From: SZUA-430 sp044220975
Lineage (GTDB): Bacteria; Pseudomonadota; Alphaproteobacteria; Micropepsales; Micropepsaceae
Direction: 5' to 3'
DNA length: 64,000 nucleotides
Assembly: GCA_044220975.1 (NCBI GenBank)
Contig: JBGAPZ010000004.1
Coordinates: 82,929 to 146,928 of the forward strand
Each line of letters begins with the position of its first letter. Position 1 is the stretch's first letter. Below the pieces are notes generated by a model that did no database searches, had not been told where the DNA came from, and worked only from the letters and a program-made list of their open reading frames with translations. The position numbers were made by a program, and so were the translations under genes. Positions 17,567 to 27,489 of this stretch are shown piece by piece.

Positions 17567-18679
17567 ATGGCTTTGCGCAGTAAGTTCATTGTCGCCGGTT
17601 TGGTTGCAATCGCGGCGGTTGCGGCCGGCTATTACTATTTGACCGGCAGCGGTGGTGGCCGCGACAAGCAAGGCGGGCAGGCTGTCCTCGTCGTACTGGC
17701 TCCGGTGGAGACGCGCTCGTTCGCCGACGTGATCGAAGCCGTCGGCACCGCCAAGGCGAACGAAAGCATCGACATCACCGCGAAGACTGCCGATACGGTC
17801 GGGAAGCTGAATTTCAGCGATGGCGAGAGAGTCGAAAAGGGCTTCGTCATCGCCGAGATGACGAGCCGCGAACAGACAGCGGATCTAGGTTCCGCACGGG
17901 CGTCGTTGGCTGAGGCGGAGAAAGCCTACACGCGCATCCGTGAGCTCTCAGCCAAAGGATATGCGACACGCGCGCAACTCGACGGCGCAGTCGCTGCGCG
18001 CGACTCGGCTGCGGCGAAGGTGAACTCGTTGCAGTCGCGGGTCAGCGACAGGCTGATGCGTGCGCCATTCGGCGGTGTGTTGGGTTTGAGGCGCGTCAGC
18101 GTCGGCAGTTTGGTTAAACCAGGCGATGTGATCACGACGCTCGACGATGCGTCTTTGATCAAGCTCGACTTCACGATCCCGGAAACGTTCATGAGCGCGT
18201 TGACCGTCGGGTCCACGGTGCGAGTGGGCGTTGCGGCTTATCCGAAGCGCACATTCGAGGGCAGGGTTGCGGGCATCGACACGCGGGTCGACCCGGTGTC
18301 ACGCGCCGTTGCAGTTCGCGCAGAGATCGCCAACGACGACGGAACGCTGAAGCCCGGTATGCTGATGACGGTCAATCTGGTCACAAATCAACGCACCGTC
18401 GTGGCTGTCCCCGAAGAGGCATTGGTTCCGTTGGAAGACCGGCAATACGTCTATCTCGTCACGGCGGACAAGAAGGCCGATCGGCGCGAGGTCAAAATCG
18501 GGGTACGCCAGCCAGGCTATGTGGAAATTGTCTCCGGCCTCAAAGGTGGCGAGAAAGTCGTTGTTGAGGGCACGTTGAAACTCCGCCCCGATTCCGATGT
18601 TCGGATTGCCGGTGACGACAAGGACGGCGGCGGCGAAAAACGCGCCGGTGGCCGGGCCGCCGGAGGTTCTGGGTCGTGA
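17567..18679 (+). CDS. RND efflux periplasmic adaptor (membrane fusion protein)
   Basis: A 370-residue adaptor that starts with one membrane anchor (residues 7-25). It has a split lipoyl domain around a short helical hairpin (about 100-160), a beta-barrel domain, and the membrane-proximal VPEEALVPLEDRQYVYLV segment. It ends in a Gly/Asp/Lys-rich low-complexity tail. It links the inner-membrane RND pump to an outer-membrane channel. Its stop overlaps the GTG start of the pump gene (GTGA), showing translational coupling. No outer-membrane factor gene is present nearby. Confidence 0.92.
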   Translation: MALRSKFIVAGLVAIAAVAAGYYYLTGSGGGRDKQGGQAVLVVLAPVETRSFADVIEAVGTAKANESIDITAKTADTVGKLNFSDGERVEKGFVIAEMTSREQTADLGSARASLAEAEKAYTRIRELSAKGYATRAQLDGAVAARDSAAAKVNSLQSRVSDRLMRAPFGGVLGLRRVSVGSLVKPGDVITTLDDASLIKLDFTIPETFMSALTVGSTVRVGVAAYPKRTFEGRVAGIDTRVDPVSRAVAVRAEIANDDGTLKPGMLMTVNLVTNQRTVVAVPEEALVPLEDRQYVYLVTADKKADRREVKIGVRQPGYVEIVSGLKGGEKVVVEGTLKLRPDSDVRIAGDDKDGGGEKRAGGRAAGGSGS

Positions 18680-21600
18680 ACATTTACGAGCTGTGCATTA
18701 AGCGGCCCGTCTTCGCGATCGTCATCAGTCTCTTGATCGCGGCCTTCGGCTTTCTGTCGTTCGAGCGGCTGCCACTGCGCGAACTGCCGGACATCGACCC
18801 GCCGGTCGTCTCCGTGCAGACGAGTTATACCGGCGCATCGTCGGCAGTGGTCGAAACGCGCGTCACGCAGGTGATCGAGGATGCGATTGCGGGGATCGAA
18901 GGGATCGACACGATCTCGTCGTCCAGTCGCGACGGTTCTTCCTCGGTCAACATCACCTTCCGGCTATCACGTGACATCGAAGCGGCAGCGAACGACGTGC
19001 GCAACGCGGTCTCGCGTGCGCTCGGCCGCTTGCCGGAAGAGGTCGATCCGCCGGAGGTGCAAAAGGCCGAGGCCGACAGCTCGCCGATCATGTTCTTGAA
19101 TTTGACGTCTTCGGCCATGTCGCGCATGGAGCTGACCGACTATGCGGAACGCTACATCGTGGATCGGCTGGCCACGATCGACGGCGTGTCGACGGTGGGT
19201 GCGTTCGGCGAGGAGCGCGCCTTGCGCATTTGGCTCGACCGGGTGGCGTTGGCCGCGCGCGGCCTGACCGTTGCCGATGTCGAGAACGCACTTCGCGCCG
19301 AAAATATCGAACTTCCGGCGGGGCGGCTGGAATCTAGCGCCCGCAACCTCACCATCCGGGTCGAACGCGGTTATCAGACGGAGCAGGATTTCCGCAACCT
19401 CGTCATCAAGCGCAGCGACGACGAGCATCAAGTGAAGCTCGGCGAAGTGGCACGCGTCGAGATGGGTCCGCGGGAACGGCGGAACGCGTTCCGCGGTAAC
19501 GGGCGCGATCAGGTCGGCATCGCGATCTTCAAGCAGTCGAAGGCAAACCAGCTTGCCGTCGCGCGTGGTGTGCGCAAAGAGGTCGACGAGATCAAGGCCG
19601 GTCTGCCGTCACATATGGAACTTGTCGTCGCGGTCGACTATTCGGTGTTCATCGAGGCTTCGGTGCACGAGGTCTATGTGACACTTGGGATCACCGGCGC
19701 TCTTGTGCTGCTCGTGATCTTCCTCTTCCTCGGCAATATGCGTGCAGCGATCGTACCGGCCGTGACGGTGCCCGTTTGTCTGCTCGGCGCGATGATCCTG
19801 CTTGCGGCATTCGGCGCATCCATCAACCTGCTTACTTTGCTGGCGCTCGTGCTTGCGATCGGTCTTGTGGTGGATGACGCGATCGTCGTGCTCGAGAACG
19901 TGCAGCGGCGCGTCGATTTGGGCGAGCCTGCGATGATCGCCGCAGTGCGTGGTACACGGCAGGTCGCGTTTGCAGTCTTGGCGACGACTGCGGTTTTGAT
20001 CGCCGTGTTCGCACCGATTGTCTTTCTGGAAGGTACAATCGGGCGCTTGTTCTCGGAGCTCGGCATTGCGCTTGGCGCAGCCGTCGCGTTTTCGGCGCTG
20101 ATCGCGCTGACGCTGACGCCAATGATGTGTTCGCAGCTGCTATTGCCTGTCGGGCGCGAAGGCGCGCTCTCGGTGGCGATCCACCGCGTGACCGAGGCGC
20201 TGGGCGACCGCTACCGGCGGGCGTTGCAGGCAAGCCTGACGCGGCCCTGGCTCGTGTTTCTGGCGTTCGGCGGCGTGATTTTGGCCGCAGTGTTCTTGTT
20301 TCGCGCGGTGCCTGGCGAAGTGGCACCGACCGAAGATCGCGGCATGTTCGACATCAGCGTGTCGATGGCCGAAGGCACGGGCTACGACGCGTCGTACAAG
20401 CAGATGCTTGAGATCGAAAAGGCGCTGATGCCGCTTGTGAAAGACGGCACCGCCGTTCGGCTGATCATCCGTGTCCCGGGTGGCTTCAATGCGACATCTG
20501 ACTTCAATGGCGGTCGCGGTATCGTCGTGCTGGGCCCTTGGGGTACGCGGCCGCCGCAAGCGGCGGTGATTGAGCAAGTGACGAAAACGCTACGACGATT
20601 TGCCAATGTGCGCGCGAACGTGGTTCCGCGGTCGAGCTTTGGCCGCGGCGGTGGTGGCGGCAACAACCCGGTGCAGTTCGTCTTAGGCGGATCAAGCTTT
20701 GCCGAACTCGTGACGTGGCGCGATAAGATACTGGCTCGGGCCGAGAAATTTCCGGGCCTCGTCAACGTCGATTCCGACTACAAAGAGACCAAGCCGCAGT
20801 TGAACGTACGGATCGATCCGACGCGTGCCGGCGATCTTGGCGTCTCGGTGTCGACGGTCGGTCGCACGCTTGAGACGATGCTGGGACAGCGCAAGGTCGG
20901 TACGTTCATCGACCGTGGCGAGGAATACGACATCATCGTGCAGGGGCTTGAGGAGAACCGGCGTGCGCCGGCGGATCTCACGAAGATCCTCGTCCGGTCC
21001 GAGCGAACGGGTGCTTTGATCCCGCTGTCGAACCTTGTTGCGTCGAACGAGAGCGCGGCGGCGACGAATTTGAATCGCTTCAATCGCCTGCGCTCAATCA
21101 CGATTTCGGCGGGATTGGCGCCCGGCACAACGTTGGGCCAAGCACTCGACTTCTTGGAGCAAGCCGCACGCGACGAGTTGCCGTCCACGGCGCAGATCGA
21201 CTACCGCGGACAGTCGTTGGAATACAAGGAGTCCAGTTCCACGCTTGCGTTCACATTCGGGCTCGCGTTGCTGATCGTGTTCTTGGTGCTGGCGGCACAG
21301 TTCGAAAGCTTTATTCACCCGCTGATCATCATCTTGACCGTGCCGCTTGCGGTTGCGGGTGCTTTGTTCGGACTGTGGGCGGTGGGCGCCACACTCAACA
21401 TATATTCGCAGATCGGTATCGTGATGCTGGTCGGGCTTGCGGCGAAGAACGGCATTCTGATCGTCGAGTTCGCGAACCAATTGCGCGACGAAGGCCTTTC
21501 GGTTCGCGATGCGCTGGTGGAAGCGGCGATCACGCGCTTCCGGCCGATCCTTATGACTTCGCTTGCGACCGCTATCGGTGCGCTCCCGCTAATCCTCTTC

Positions 21601-21831
21601 GAGGGTGCGGGTGCGCAGAGCCGTCTTGCGATCGGCATTGTGGTGTTCTCAGGCGTGATCTTCTCGACGGCGTTGACGCTGTTCGTGATCCCGGCGCTCT
21701 ACAACCAACTTGCGCGGTTCACCCGCTCGCCCGGCGCCATCGCCGCCGACATCGCAGCCTGGGAACGCGACAACCCCGGCGTCACCGCGGGCGACGCACA
21801 CGGTAAGAAGACACCCGTGGCCGGCGAGTAG
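18676..21831 (+). CDS. RND efflux pump, inner-membrane subunit (AcrB/HAE1 family)
   Basis: A 1051-residue proton-driven pump starting at a GTG that overlaps the adaptor stop. The N-terminus ELCIKRPVFAIVISLL is the first helix. The proton-relay pair Asp-Asp sits in TM4 within LAIGLVVDDAIVVLEN. Two large periplasmic loops and twelve membrane helices are evident. A Gly-rich loop (GRGGGGG) occurs in the second periplasmic domain. It likely exports hydrophobic drugs or lipids; the substrate cannot be told. It pairs with the adaptor upstream. The gene ends 24 bases from the convergent second pump. Confidence 0.95.
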   Translation: MNIYELCIKRPVFAIVISLLIAAFGFLSFERLPLRELPDIDPPVVSVQTSYTGASSAVVETRVTQVIEDAIAGIEGIDTISSSSRDGSSSVNITFRLSRDIEAAANDVRNAVSRALGRLPEEVDPPEVQKAEADSSPIMFLNLTSSAMSRMELTDYAERYIVDRLATIDGVSTVGAFGEERALRIWLDRVALAARGLTVADVENALRAENIELPAGRLESSARNLTIRVERGYQTEQDFRNLVIKRSDDEHQVKLGEVARVEMGPRERRNAFRGNGRDQVGIAIFKQSKANQLAVARGVRKEVDEIKAGLPSHMELVVAVDYSVFIEASVHEVYVTLGITGALVLLVIFLFLGNMRAAIVPAVTVPVCLLGAMILLAAFGASINLLTLLALVLAIGLVVDDAIVVLENVQRRVDLGEPAMIAAVRGTRQVAFAVLATTAVLIAVFAPIVFLEGTIGRLFSELGIALGAAVAFSALIALTLTPMMCSQLLLPVGREGALSVAIHRVTEALGDRYRRALQASLTRPWLVFLAFGGVILAAVFLFRAVPGEVAPTEDRGMFDISVSMAEGTGYDASYKQMLEIEKALMPLVKDGTAVRLIIRVPGGFNATSDFNGGRGIVVLGPWGTRPPQAAVIEQVTKTLRRFANVRANVVPRSSFGRGGGGGNNPVQFVLGGSSFAELVTWRDKILARAEKFPGLVNVDSDYKETKPQLNVRIDPTRAGDLGVSVSTVGRTLETMLGQRKVGTFIDRGEEYDIIVQGLEENRRAPADLTKILVRSERTGALIPLSNLVASNESAAATNLNRFNRLRSITISAGLAPGTTLGQALDFLEQAARDELPSTAQIDYRGQSLEYKESSSTLAFTFGLALLIVFLVLAAQFESFIHPLIIILTVPLAVAGALFGLWAVGATLNIYSQIGIVMLVGLAAKNGILIVEFANQLRDEGLSVRDALVEAAITRFRPILMTSLATAIGALPLILFEGAGAQSRLAIGIVVFSGVIFSTALTLFVIPALYNQLARFTRSPGAIAADIAAWERDNPGVTAGDAHGKKTPVAGE

Positions 21832-21855
21832 GCGCTCATGGACGCTGGGGCGCGT

Positions 21856-24800
21856 TCAATCTTCAGATGTGCCTTTGACCGTGGCAGGCGCGAGATAGGT
21901 GTAGAACGTCGGCACCACAAAGAGGGTGAAGAGCGTGCCAACGCCCATTCCCATCGCGATAACGATGCCCATAGCCTGGCGGGCGGCGGCCCCGGCGCCG
22001 GTCGCTAGGATCAGCGGTAGGACGCCCAATACCATGGCAGCAGTCGTCATCAAGATCGGCCGCAGGCGCACGCTGGCGGCTTCGGAAATCGCGTGGCGGC
22101 GGTCGATACCTTCGAGGCGTCGGGCCTTGGCGAATTGCACCATCAAGATGCCGTGCTTGGTGATGAGGCCGACGAGTGTGATGAGGCCTACCTGCGTATA
22201 GATGTTCAACGTGCCGAAGCCGAGATAAAGTGGGATGAGCGCGCCGAAGATCGAGAGCGGCACGGCCATCATGATAATCAGCGGTTCGCGGAAGCTTTCG
22301 AACTGCGCGGCAAGCACCAGGTAGATCACGATAACGGCAAGGCCGAAGGCGAGTGCCAGGGTGTTTCCTTCCTGCCGCGAAAGGCGCGACTCGCCGATGT
22401 AGTCTTCGAAGAAGCCCGAGGGCATCACCTCGGCGGCAGCCGCGCGAATGGCGGCGAGTGCTTCGGACGACGTCACGCCGGGCGCCGGCAACGCAGAGAG
22501 CGTTGCGGAATTCAGCTGATTGAACTGTTCGATCGCGACGGGGCCAGCTTGCGTTACGACCTTCGTCACGGCGGACAAGGGCACCATGCGTCCCGTCACG
22601 CCGCGCACGTAGAAGCGTCCGAGGCTGTCAGCGTCGAGCCGGAAGGGATCGTCGACTTGCGGGATCACGTCGTACGAACGGTTGTCCAGATCGAAGCGCG
22701 AGATGCGCGTTTCGCTCAAAAGAACGTTCAACGTCGAGCCGATTTCCGTGATGGCAACTCCGAGTGAGGCCGCGCGCTCGCGATCGATCTGGACGTGCGC
22801 CCGGGGAAGATCGAAGGCCAGCGAATTCTGCACGATGAAGAACTTGCCCGATTGCATCGCCTGAGCCTTGATGCGCTCGGCGACCTCGAATACTTGGTCC
22901 GAATTGCCGATCGAGCGAATGACGTATTGAACCGGTAAGCCGCCGGTACCTGGCAGCGAGGGGGGACTGAAGACCAGCGCCTCAAGCCCCGCGATCTTCG
23001 AGAGGCCCCCTTGAATTTGTTGCTGGATTTCGGCCGTGGAGCGCTTGCGCTCGCCCCAGGATTTGAAGCCCCAGATGGCGATGCCGCGGTTGCCGGCGGC
23101 GGACTGGCCGCCACCGCTGAAGCCAACGACCGAGAAGCGGCGGATGGTTTCGGGCACGGGGCCGACGGCTGCGTCGAACTGGTCCACGTAGTGGGCGGTA
23201 TATGTCGACGTTGCATAGCGCGGCGCGTTGATGATGGCGAAGAGCGCGCCTTGATCTTCCGGTGGGGAAAGTTCGCGCCGCGTGTTTTGAAACATGAGGA
23301 CGAGGGTGCCCAGGATCACGAGGCCCACGACGATAACGACGGGCCTGGAGTCGAGGACCATCGACAGCGCGCTGCTGTAGCGCTTCGAGAGGCGTTCGAA
23401 GATGCGATCGATGCGCGCGACGAGACCGGTCGGGTTCTCTTGATCGTGCGACTTCAGAATGTGGCCGGCCATCATCGGCGAAACGGTGACGGCGACGAAA
23501 CCTGAGATTACCACGGCGCCTGCCAGCGCGAAAGCGAACTCGCGGAAAAGCGACCCGGTCAGACCTTGCGTGAATCCGATCGGCGCGTACACCGCGGCTA
23601 GCGTGACCGTCATCGCGAGAATCGCGGTGAAGATCTCGCGCATGCCTTTGATGGCCGCGTTGAGCGGTTTTTCGCCGTGCTCGATATGGCGATGAATGTT
23701 TTCGACGACCACGATCGCGTCGTCGACCACAAGGCCGATGGCGAGCACCATCGCGAGCATCGTCAGCAAGTTTATCGAGTAACCGAAGAGGTATAGGAAG
23801 AAGCAGACGCCGACCAATGAAAGCGGAATCGTCACGATCGGGATCATCACCGTGCGTGCCGAGCCTAAGAACAAGAAGATGACGAGTATGACGATCAGAA
23901 CCGCTTCGCCGATCGTGTAGAAAACCTCGTTGATCGATGCGCGGATGAAGACCGTCGAATCGAAGAGCACCAGTGAATTCATGCCGGGTGGAAGCTCGGC
24001 GTCGATCAAGGGCAGGATTCGGTGGATGCCGTTCGACGTATCGAGCGGATTGGCGGATGGCGTCGGGAAGACCCCGATGAACACGCCGGATCGGCCCTGG
24101 AACGAGACTTTGACGGTGTCGTCCTGCGCGCCAAGTTCGACACGCGCGACGTCGCGCAAGCGAACGACCTGATCGCCCGAACCTTTGATCGGCAGCGCGC
24201 CGAACGTCTCCGGCGTCTTCAAAGTGGTATCGGCTTCGACGGAAACGGCGACGAGTTCGTTTTCGGTCTTGCCGGGCGAGGCCACGAAGTTCGATGTGCG
24301 CACGGCAGCTGCGATGTCGTTTGCTGTTAGGCTTTGGGCTGCCATTCGCACGGGGTCGAGCCAAATGCGCATCGCGAAGTTTTGACCGCCCAAGATCTGC
24401 GCGTCAGCCACGCCTTCGACCGTCGCCAAGCGCGGCTGGATCACACGGGAGAGGTATTCGGTGATTTCGCGCGGCTTCATGCGATCGCTCGCGAAAGCGA
24501 GGTACATGATCGCGAAATTCTGCCCGGTACCTTTGGTGATGATCGAGTCTTCGGCGTCGGTCGGCAGTAAGCGGCGCACCTGCTGTGTCTTCGAGATGAC
24601 TTCGGAGAGCGCCTTGTCCGGGTCCGCGCCAAGGCGCAAACGCACTTGCACGGCGCTTGAGCCCTGTTGGCTCGTCGCCGTGACGTAGTCGATGTTTTCC
24701 GTGCTCGAGACCGCCTTTGCGATCGGCGAGGTGATAAAGCCCTCGATCACGTCGGCGCTTGCGCCCGGATAGGCGGTCGCGACCGTGATGACTGTTTCCT

Positions 24801-24921
24801 CCACCTCAGGATACTGGCGGATCTGCATGCTGGTCATGCCCTGGTAGCCCAGAAGCAAGATCAGCAGACTGACGACGATCGAGAGGACCGGCCGCCTGAT
24901 AAAGAGTTCGGAGAAGTTCAT
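21856..24921 (-). CDS. Second RND efflux pump, inner-membrane subunit
   Basis: A 1021-residue HAE1-family pump. It starts FSELFIRRPVLSIVVSLL and has the TM4 proton-relay aspartates in LAIGLVVDDAIVVVEN and the conserved GLTGSLFREFAFALAGA segment. All membrane helices and both porter domains appear present and uninterrupted. Its ATG overlaps the end of the adaptor gene upstream, as in a normal adaptor-pump operon controlled by the divergent TetR protein. The adaptor is damaged, so this pump may be non-functional or may borrow another adaptor. Confidence 0.94.
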   Translation of the reverse strand: MNFSELFIRRPVLSIVVSLLILLLGYQGMTSMQIRQYPEVEETVITVATAYPGASADVIEGFITSPIAKAVSSTENIDYVTATSQQGSSAVQVRLRLGADPDKALSEVISKTQQVRRLLPTDAEDSIITKGTGQNFAIMYLAFASDRMKPREITEYLSRVIQPRLATVEGVADAQILGGQNFAMRIWLDPVRMAAQSLTANDIAAAVRTSNFVASPGKTENELVAVSVEADTTLKTPETFGALPIKGSGDQVVRLRDVARVELGAQDDTVKVSFQGRSGVFIGVFPTPSANPLDTSNGIHRILPLIDAELPPGMNSLVLFDSTVFIRASINEVFYTIGEAVLIVILVIFLFLGSARTVMIPIVTIPLSLVGVCFFLYLFGYSINLLTMLAMVLAIGLVVDDAIVVVENIHRHIEHGEKPLNAAIKGMREIFTAILAMTVTLAAVYAPIGFTQGLTGSLFREFAFALAGAVVISGFVAVTVSPMMAGHILKSHDQENPTGLVARIDRIFERLSKRYSSALSMVLDSRPVVIVVGLVILGTLVLMFQNTRRELSPPEDQGALFAIINAPRYATSTYTAHYVDQFDAAVGPVPETIRRFSVVGFSGGGQSAAGNRGIAIWGFKSWGERKRSTAEIQQQIQGGLSKIAGLEALVFSPPSLPGTGGLPVQYVIRSIGNSDQVFEVAERIKAQAMQSGKFFIVQNSLAFDLPRAHVQIDRERAASLGVAITEIGSTLNVLLSETRISRFDLDNRSYDVIPQVDDPFRLDADSLGRFYVRGVTGRMVPLSAVTKVVTQAGPVAIEQFNQLNSATLSALPAPGVTSSEALAAIRAAAAEVMPSGFFEDYIGESRLSRQEGNTLALAFGLAVIVIYLVLAAQFESFREPLIIMMAVPLSIFGALIPLYLGFGTLNIYTQVGLITLVGLITKHGILMVQFAKARRLEGIDRRHAISEAASVRLRPILMTTAAMVLGVLPLILATGAGAAARQAMGIVIAMGMGVGTLFTLFVVPTFYTYLAPATVKGTSED

Positions 24922-25917
24922 TTTCTTTGCTCCGCCGTCCCCGGCGTTGCGGTTGTCGCGGCGAGTGGCTCTGCGAATTGCACCGGTGCATTGTTTTGCA
25001 AGCGGTTTTGTCCCGCGGAGACGACGACGTCACCGTCCTTCAGGCCTTTGACGACTTCGACGCGGCGGCCGTCACGCCGGCCGGTTGTGACGAAGACTTG
25101 CTTGGCGACGAGCGTTGCTGGGCCTCCCTTGGGCGCCGCAGCCGGTGCGCTCTTCGCAGGTTCGGCTGATTGCGGCGGCGGCTCGACAGGGCCCACAACG
25201 AACACGTAGTCACCGTAGAGGCTTGTCATCACCGCTGTTTGCGGCAACGAAATCACATGGGGCTCAGTGGGTAAGTCCACGCGCACAGCGACGAATTGGC
25301 CAGGCCGGATTTCGCCGCCAGCATTGTCGACCTCTGCCTGAACGGCGACGAGACGCGAGCCGGGATCGGCTTTCGGATCGATACCGACGATGTTCCCTGC
25401 GAACCGCAGGTCGCTTTTCTCGGCCCCAAAGCGCACGGGCTGATTGGCTTTCAGCGCTACTGCGGTTTGCTCCGGAATAGTGAAGTCGACTTTCATGCGG
25501 TCGAGATTCTGCAGGGTGACGAGGATCGTTCCTTCGTTGACGTATTGGCCAACGTCGACGCGGGCGATGCCGAGCGTGCCGCCAAACGGCGCTTCGATGG
25601 CCTTGTAGTCGATAAGCGCTTTGGCCTTCTCGCGCGCCGACTTCGCGACGCCGAGTTGCATTTGCGCGGTGTCGAGGCTCGCCTGCGAGACGAAGCCCTT
25701 TCGCTATATCCGCACCTTGCGTCGCGCGAGCGGTGCCGACGGCCTCTATCCCCGGGGACCACTGGCCGGCCCTTACGGTCACCGTCTCAACAGCCGTCGG
25801 CGGCGGCTGCATGAAGCCGTGACCACCGCCAAAGAACATCCCTAGGAAACTGAACGCAATAAGTCCGGCGCACAGAACGCCAATCGCGATTGCGGCAATG
25901 ATTACGCGCCTATTCAT
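24918..25917 (-). pseudogene. RND efflux adaptor gene with internal out-of-frame deletion
   Basis: The 5' part encodes a membrane anchor starting MNRRVIIAAIA and the entry to the first lipoyl half (VGTARATQGADIA), then the frame changes at about 25701. In the other frame the sequence resumes with KGFVSQASLDTAQMQL, the end of the helical hairpin, followed by the second lipoyl half and barrel to the normal end. The total length is not a multiple of three. Compared with the family, about 55-60 residues (end of the first lipoyl half and most of the hairpin) are missing. This could be a real deletion or an assembly error. The gene sits between the TetR operator and the pump gene. Confidence 0.85.
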
Positions 25918-25993
25918 CGCGTTGATACTCCTTAGCCCCATCACCCGCAGATTAACGTGAGATAGCCATGAAACCAGCGAAGCTAGCGGTAGT

Positions 25994-26028
25994 TGTCAAG
26001 TTTCAGTATACCGTCTGGACGGTATACT
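25994..26028. promoter_or_regulatory. TetR operator palindrome with adjacent -35 element
   Basis: A perfect inverted repeat lies at 26005-26028, with 11-base arms AGTATACCGTC and GACGGTATACT around a TG centre. It sits between the divergent tetR and efflux genes. A consensus -35 hexamer TTGACA reads on the minus strand at 25994-25999, directly beside the palindrome, so a bound dimer would block the efflux promoter. The site is 25 bases upstream of tetR, which predicts autoregulation as well. Confidence 0.85.
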
Positions 26029-26052
26029 ACATTCGAGACTGAAGGACGGTGA

Positions 26053-26613
26053 ATGGCCAAGAAAAGGCACAATTCGCGTGAGGCTATTCTCGACGCTGCC
26101 GAGGAATTGGCCTCGGAGGTCGGGGCTAACCATATGTCGCTTGATGCTGTTGCCGCGCGCGCGGGCCTGAGCAAGGGCGGAGTGCTTTATCAATTCCCGT
26201 CCAAGGTTGCACTTTTGCAAGGGATGCTTGAGCGCTATGTCCAGCGGCTCGAGGCGTCGCCAAAGCGCGCGCGCGAACGCAGTGGCCACAAATCCGAGGC
26301 CAATCGTCTGTTGCGAGCTCGCCTTGCTTCGCGAGTAGACAAGGACATTGCCAAACAGCGCCGAGGCTCGTTCGGCATGATCGCCGCTATCGCCGAACGC
26401 CCCAATCTGCTGGATCCGATCCGTGGGGCGCACAAACGCATTTGGCAGCGGCTCAACGAGTCTAGCAAGGATCCGGAACTCGCGTTGCTGACGTGGTTCG
26501 CGCTCGAGGGTCTCTTATTTGTCGAGCTCTTCGGCACCAGCCCGCTCTCGAAGGCTGAACGCGGAAAATTTCTCAAGCGGTTGGAAGCGATCGCCGCGAA
26601 GAGTTCGAGTTAA
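26053..26613 (+). CDS. TetR/AcrR family transcriptional repressor
   Basis: A 186-residue regulator. The N-terminal helix-turn-helix is at about residues 8-55, with the recognition helix in ARAGLSKGGVLYQFPSK. The ligand-binding half is all helical. It is divergent from the second RND efflux operon and next to a perfect 24-base palindrome, the expected arrangement for a local repressor released by pump substrates. The ligand is unknown. Confidence 0.92.
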   Translation: MAKKRHNSREAILDAAEELASEVGANHMSLDAVAARAGLSKGGVLYQFPSKVALLQGMLERYVQRLEASPKRARERSGHKSEANRLLRARLASRVDKDIAKQRRGSFGMIAAIAERPNLLDPIRGAHKRIWQRLNESSKDPELALLTWFALEGLLFVELFGTSPLSKAERGKFLKRLEAIAAKSSS

Positions 26614-26617
26614 CCCT

Positions 26618-27295
26618 TCACGTTCCCGTCATGGGCAGTTCAGTCGGCGTAGGTGCCGGGCGATGGATGAAGGTCAGCTTGTCGGGGCCGACGACACCGC
26701 CTGATACGATCATTGCCATCGCTTGATCGGCGGTCATGTCCACCGGAATGACTTTTTCGGTGGGCACGATTTCCAGATAGCCGGAGGTCGGGTTCGGGGC
26801 CGTCGGCACGAAGACAGCGGTGAGTTCGCGACCTGTCGTTGTTTCGGTAAATGTGCGCATGGCGAATCCGATCGCGCGCATGTCCGCGTTTGGGAAGTCG
26901 ATCAGAACGACACGCTGGACGTTTTCGGCCTTGGGCTGAAGAGCGGCGACCACTTTCTTCGTCGAGGAATAGATCATGTGCACAAACGGCACGCGTTCGA
27001 GCAGCCCTTCGAACCCACCCAGAAGCTGTTGGCCGATGACGCGGGCTGCGAGCGAACCCACGAGGTAGATCACGAAAAGTGCGAATGCTGTCCCAACGAC
27101 ATATAGAAACAGCGGACTTGTTAGGACCTCGGCAATCGTCTTCGGCAAAAGCGGTTCCACCTGACCCGTCACCCAGGCGGCCCAAGGGCTGCCGAAATAC
27201 GACAGCGCGTCGAGAATGAGCTTCAACACAAACCAGACCGCCGCCAGCGGCAGCAGCGTCAAAACGCCTGCAATCAAGTTTTGTTGGATATTCAA
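26618..27295 (-). CDS. DUF502 family membrane protein
   Basis: About 226 residues. No ATG fits, and the likely start is TTG at 27295 with GGAG nine bases upstream; a longer reading to 27409 has an unlikely N-terminus. Two membrane helices (about 6-30 and 60-85) are followed by a soluble domain carrying the family motifs GLLERVPFVHMIYSSTKKV and VVLIDFPNADMRAIGF. DUF502 proteins are widespread in proteobacteria and lack a firmly assigned role. It is divergent from the DUF2066 gene. Confidence 0.85.
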   Translation of the reverse strand: MNIQQNLIAGVLTLLPLAAVWFVLKLILDALSYFGSPWAAWVTGQVEPLLPKTIAEVLTSPLFLYVVGTAFALFVIYLVGSLAARVIGQQLLGGFEGLLERVPFVHMIYSSTKKVVAALQPKAENVQRVVLIDFPNADMRAIGFAMRTFTETTTGRELTAVFVPTAPNPTSGYLEIVPTEKVIPVDMTADQAMAMIVSGGVVGPDKLTFIHRPAPTPTELPMTGT

Positions 27296-27489
27296 TGGCG
27301 GCGTCTCCGGCCAAATCGCCTCGACGTCAAGAGTACCCGCTGAGTCGGGTGGAAAACAACAAACCCAGCGAACACGCCAGGCGTGGGTCCTCGAAATCCC
27401 AAGGCGCAACAGCTTGTGGTGGCCCTTTCGCGACCGGAAGCGGATCGTGTAGGTTCGCGGCCGGACAAAAAAGTGCTCTTGGGTTTGTC

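Noticed and set aside
27295..27489. N-terminal extension of the DUF2066 protein.
   Set aside because: The extension reads as basic junk. The later ATG at 27490 gives a proper signal peptide.
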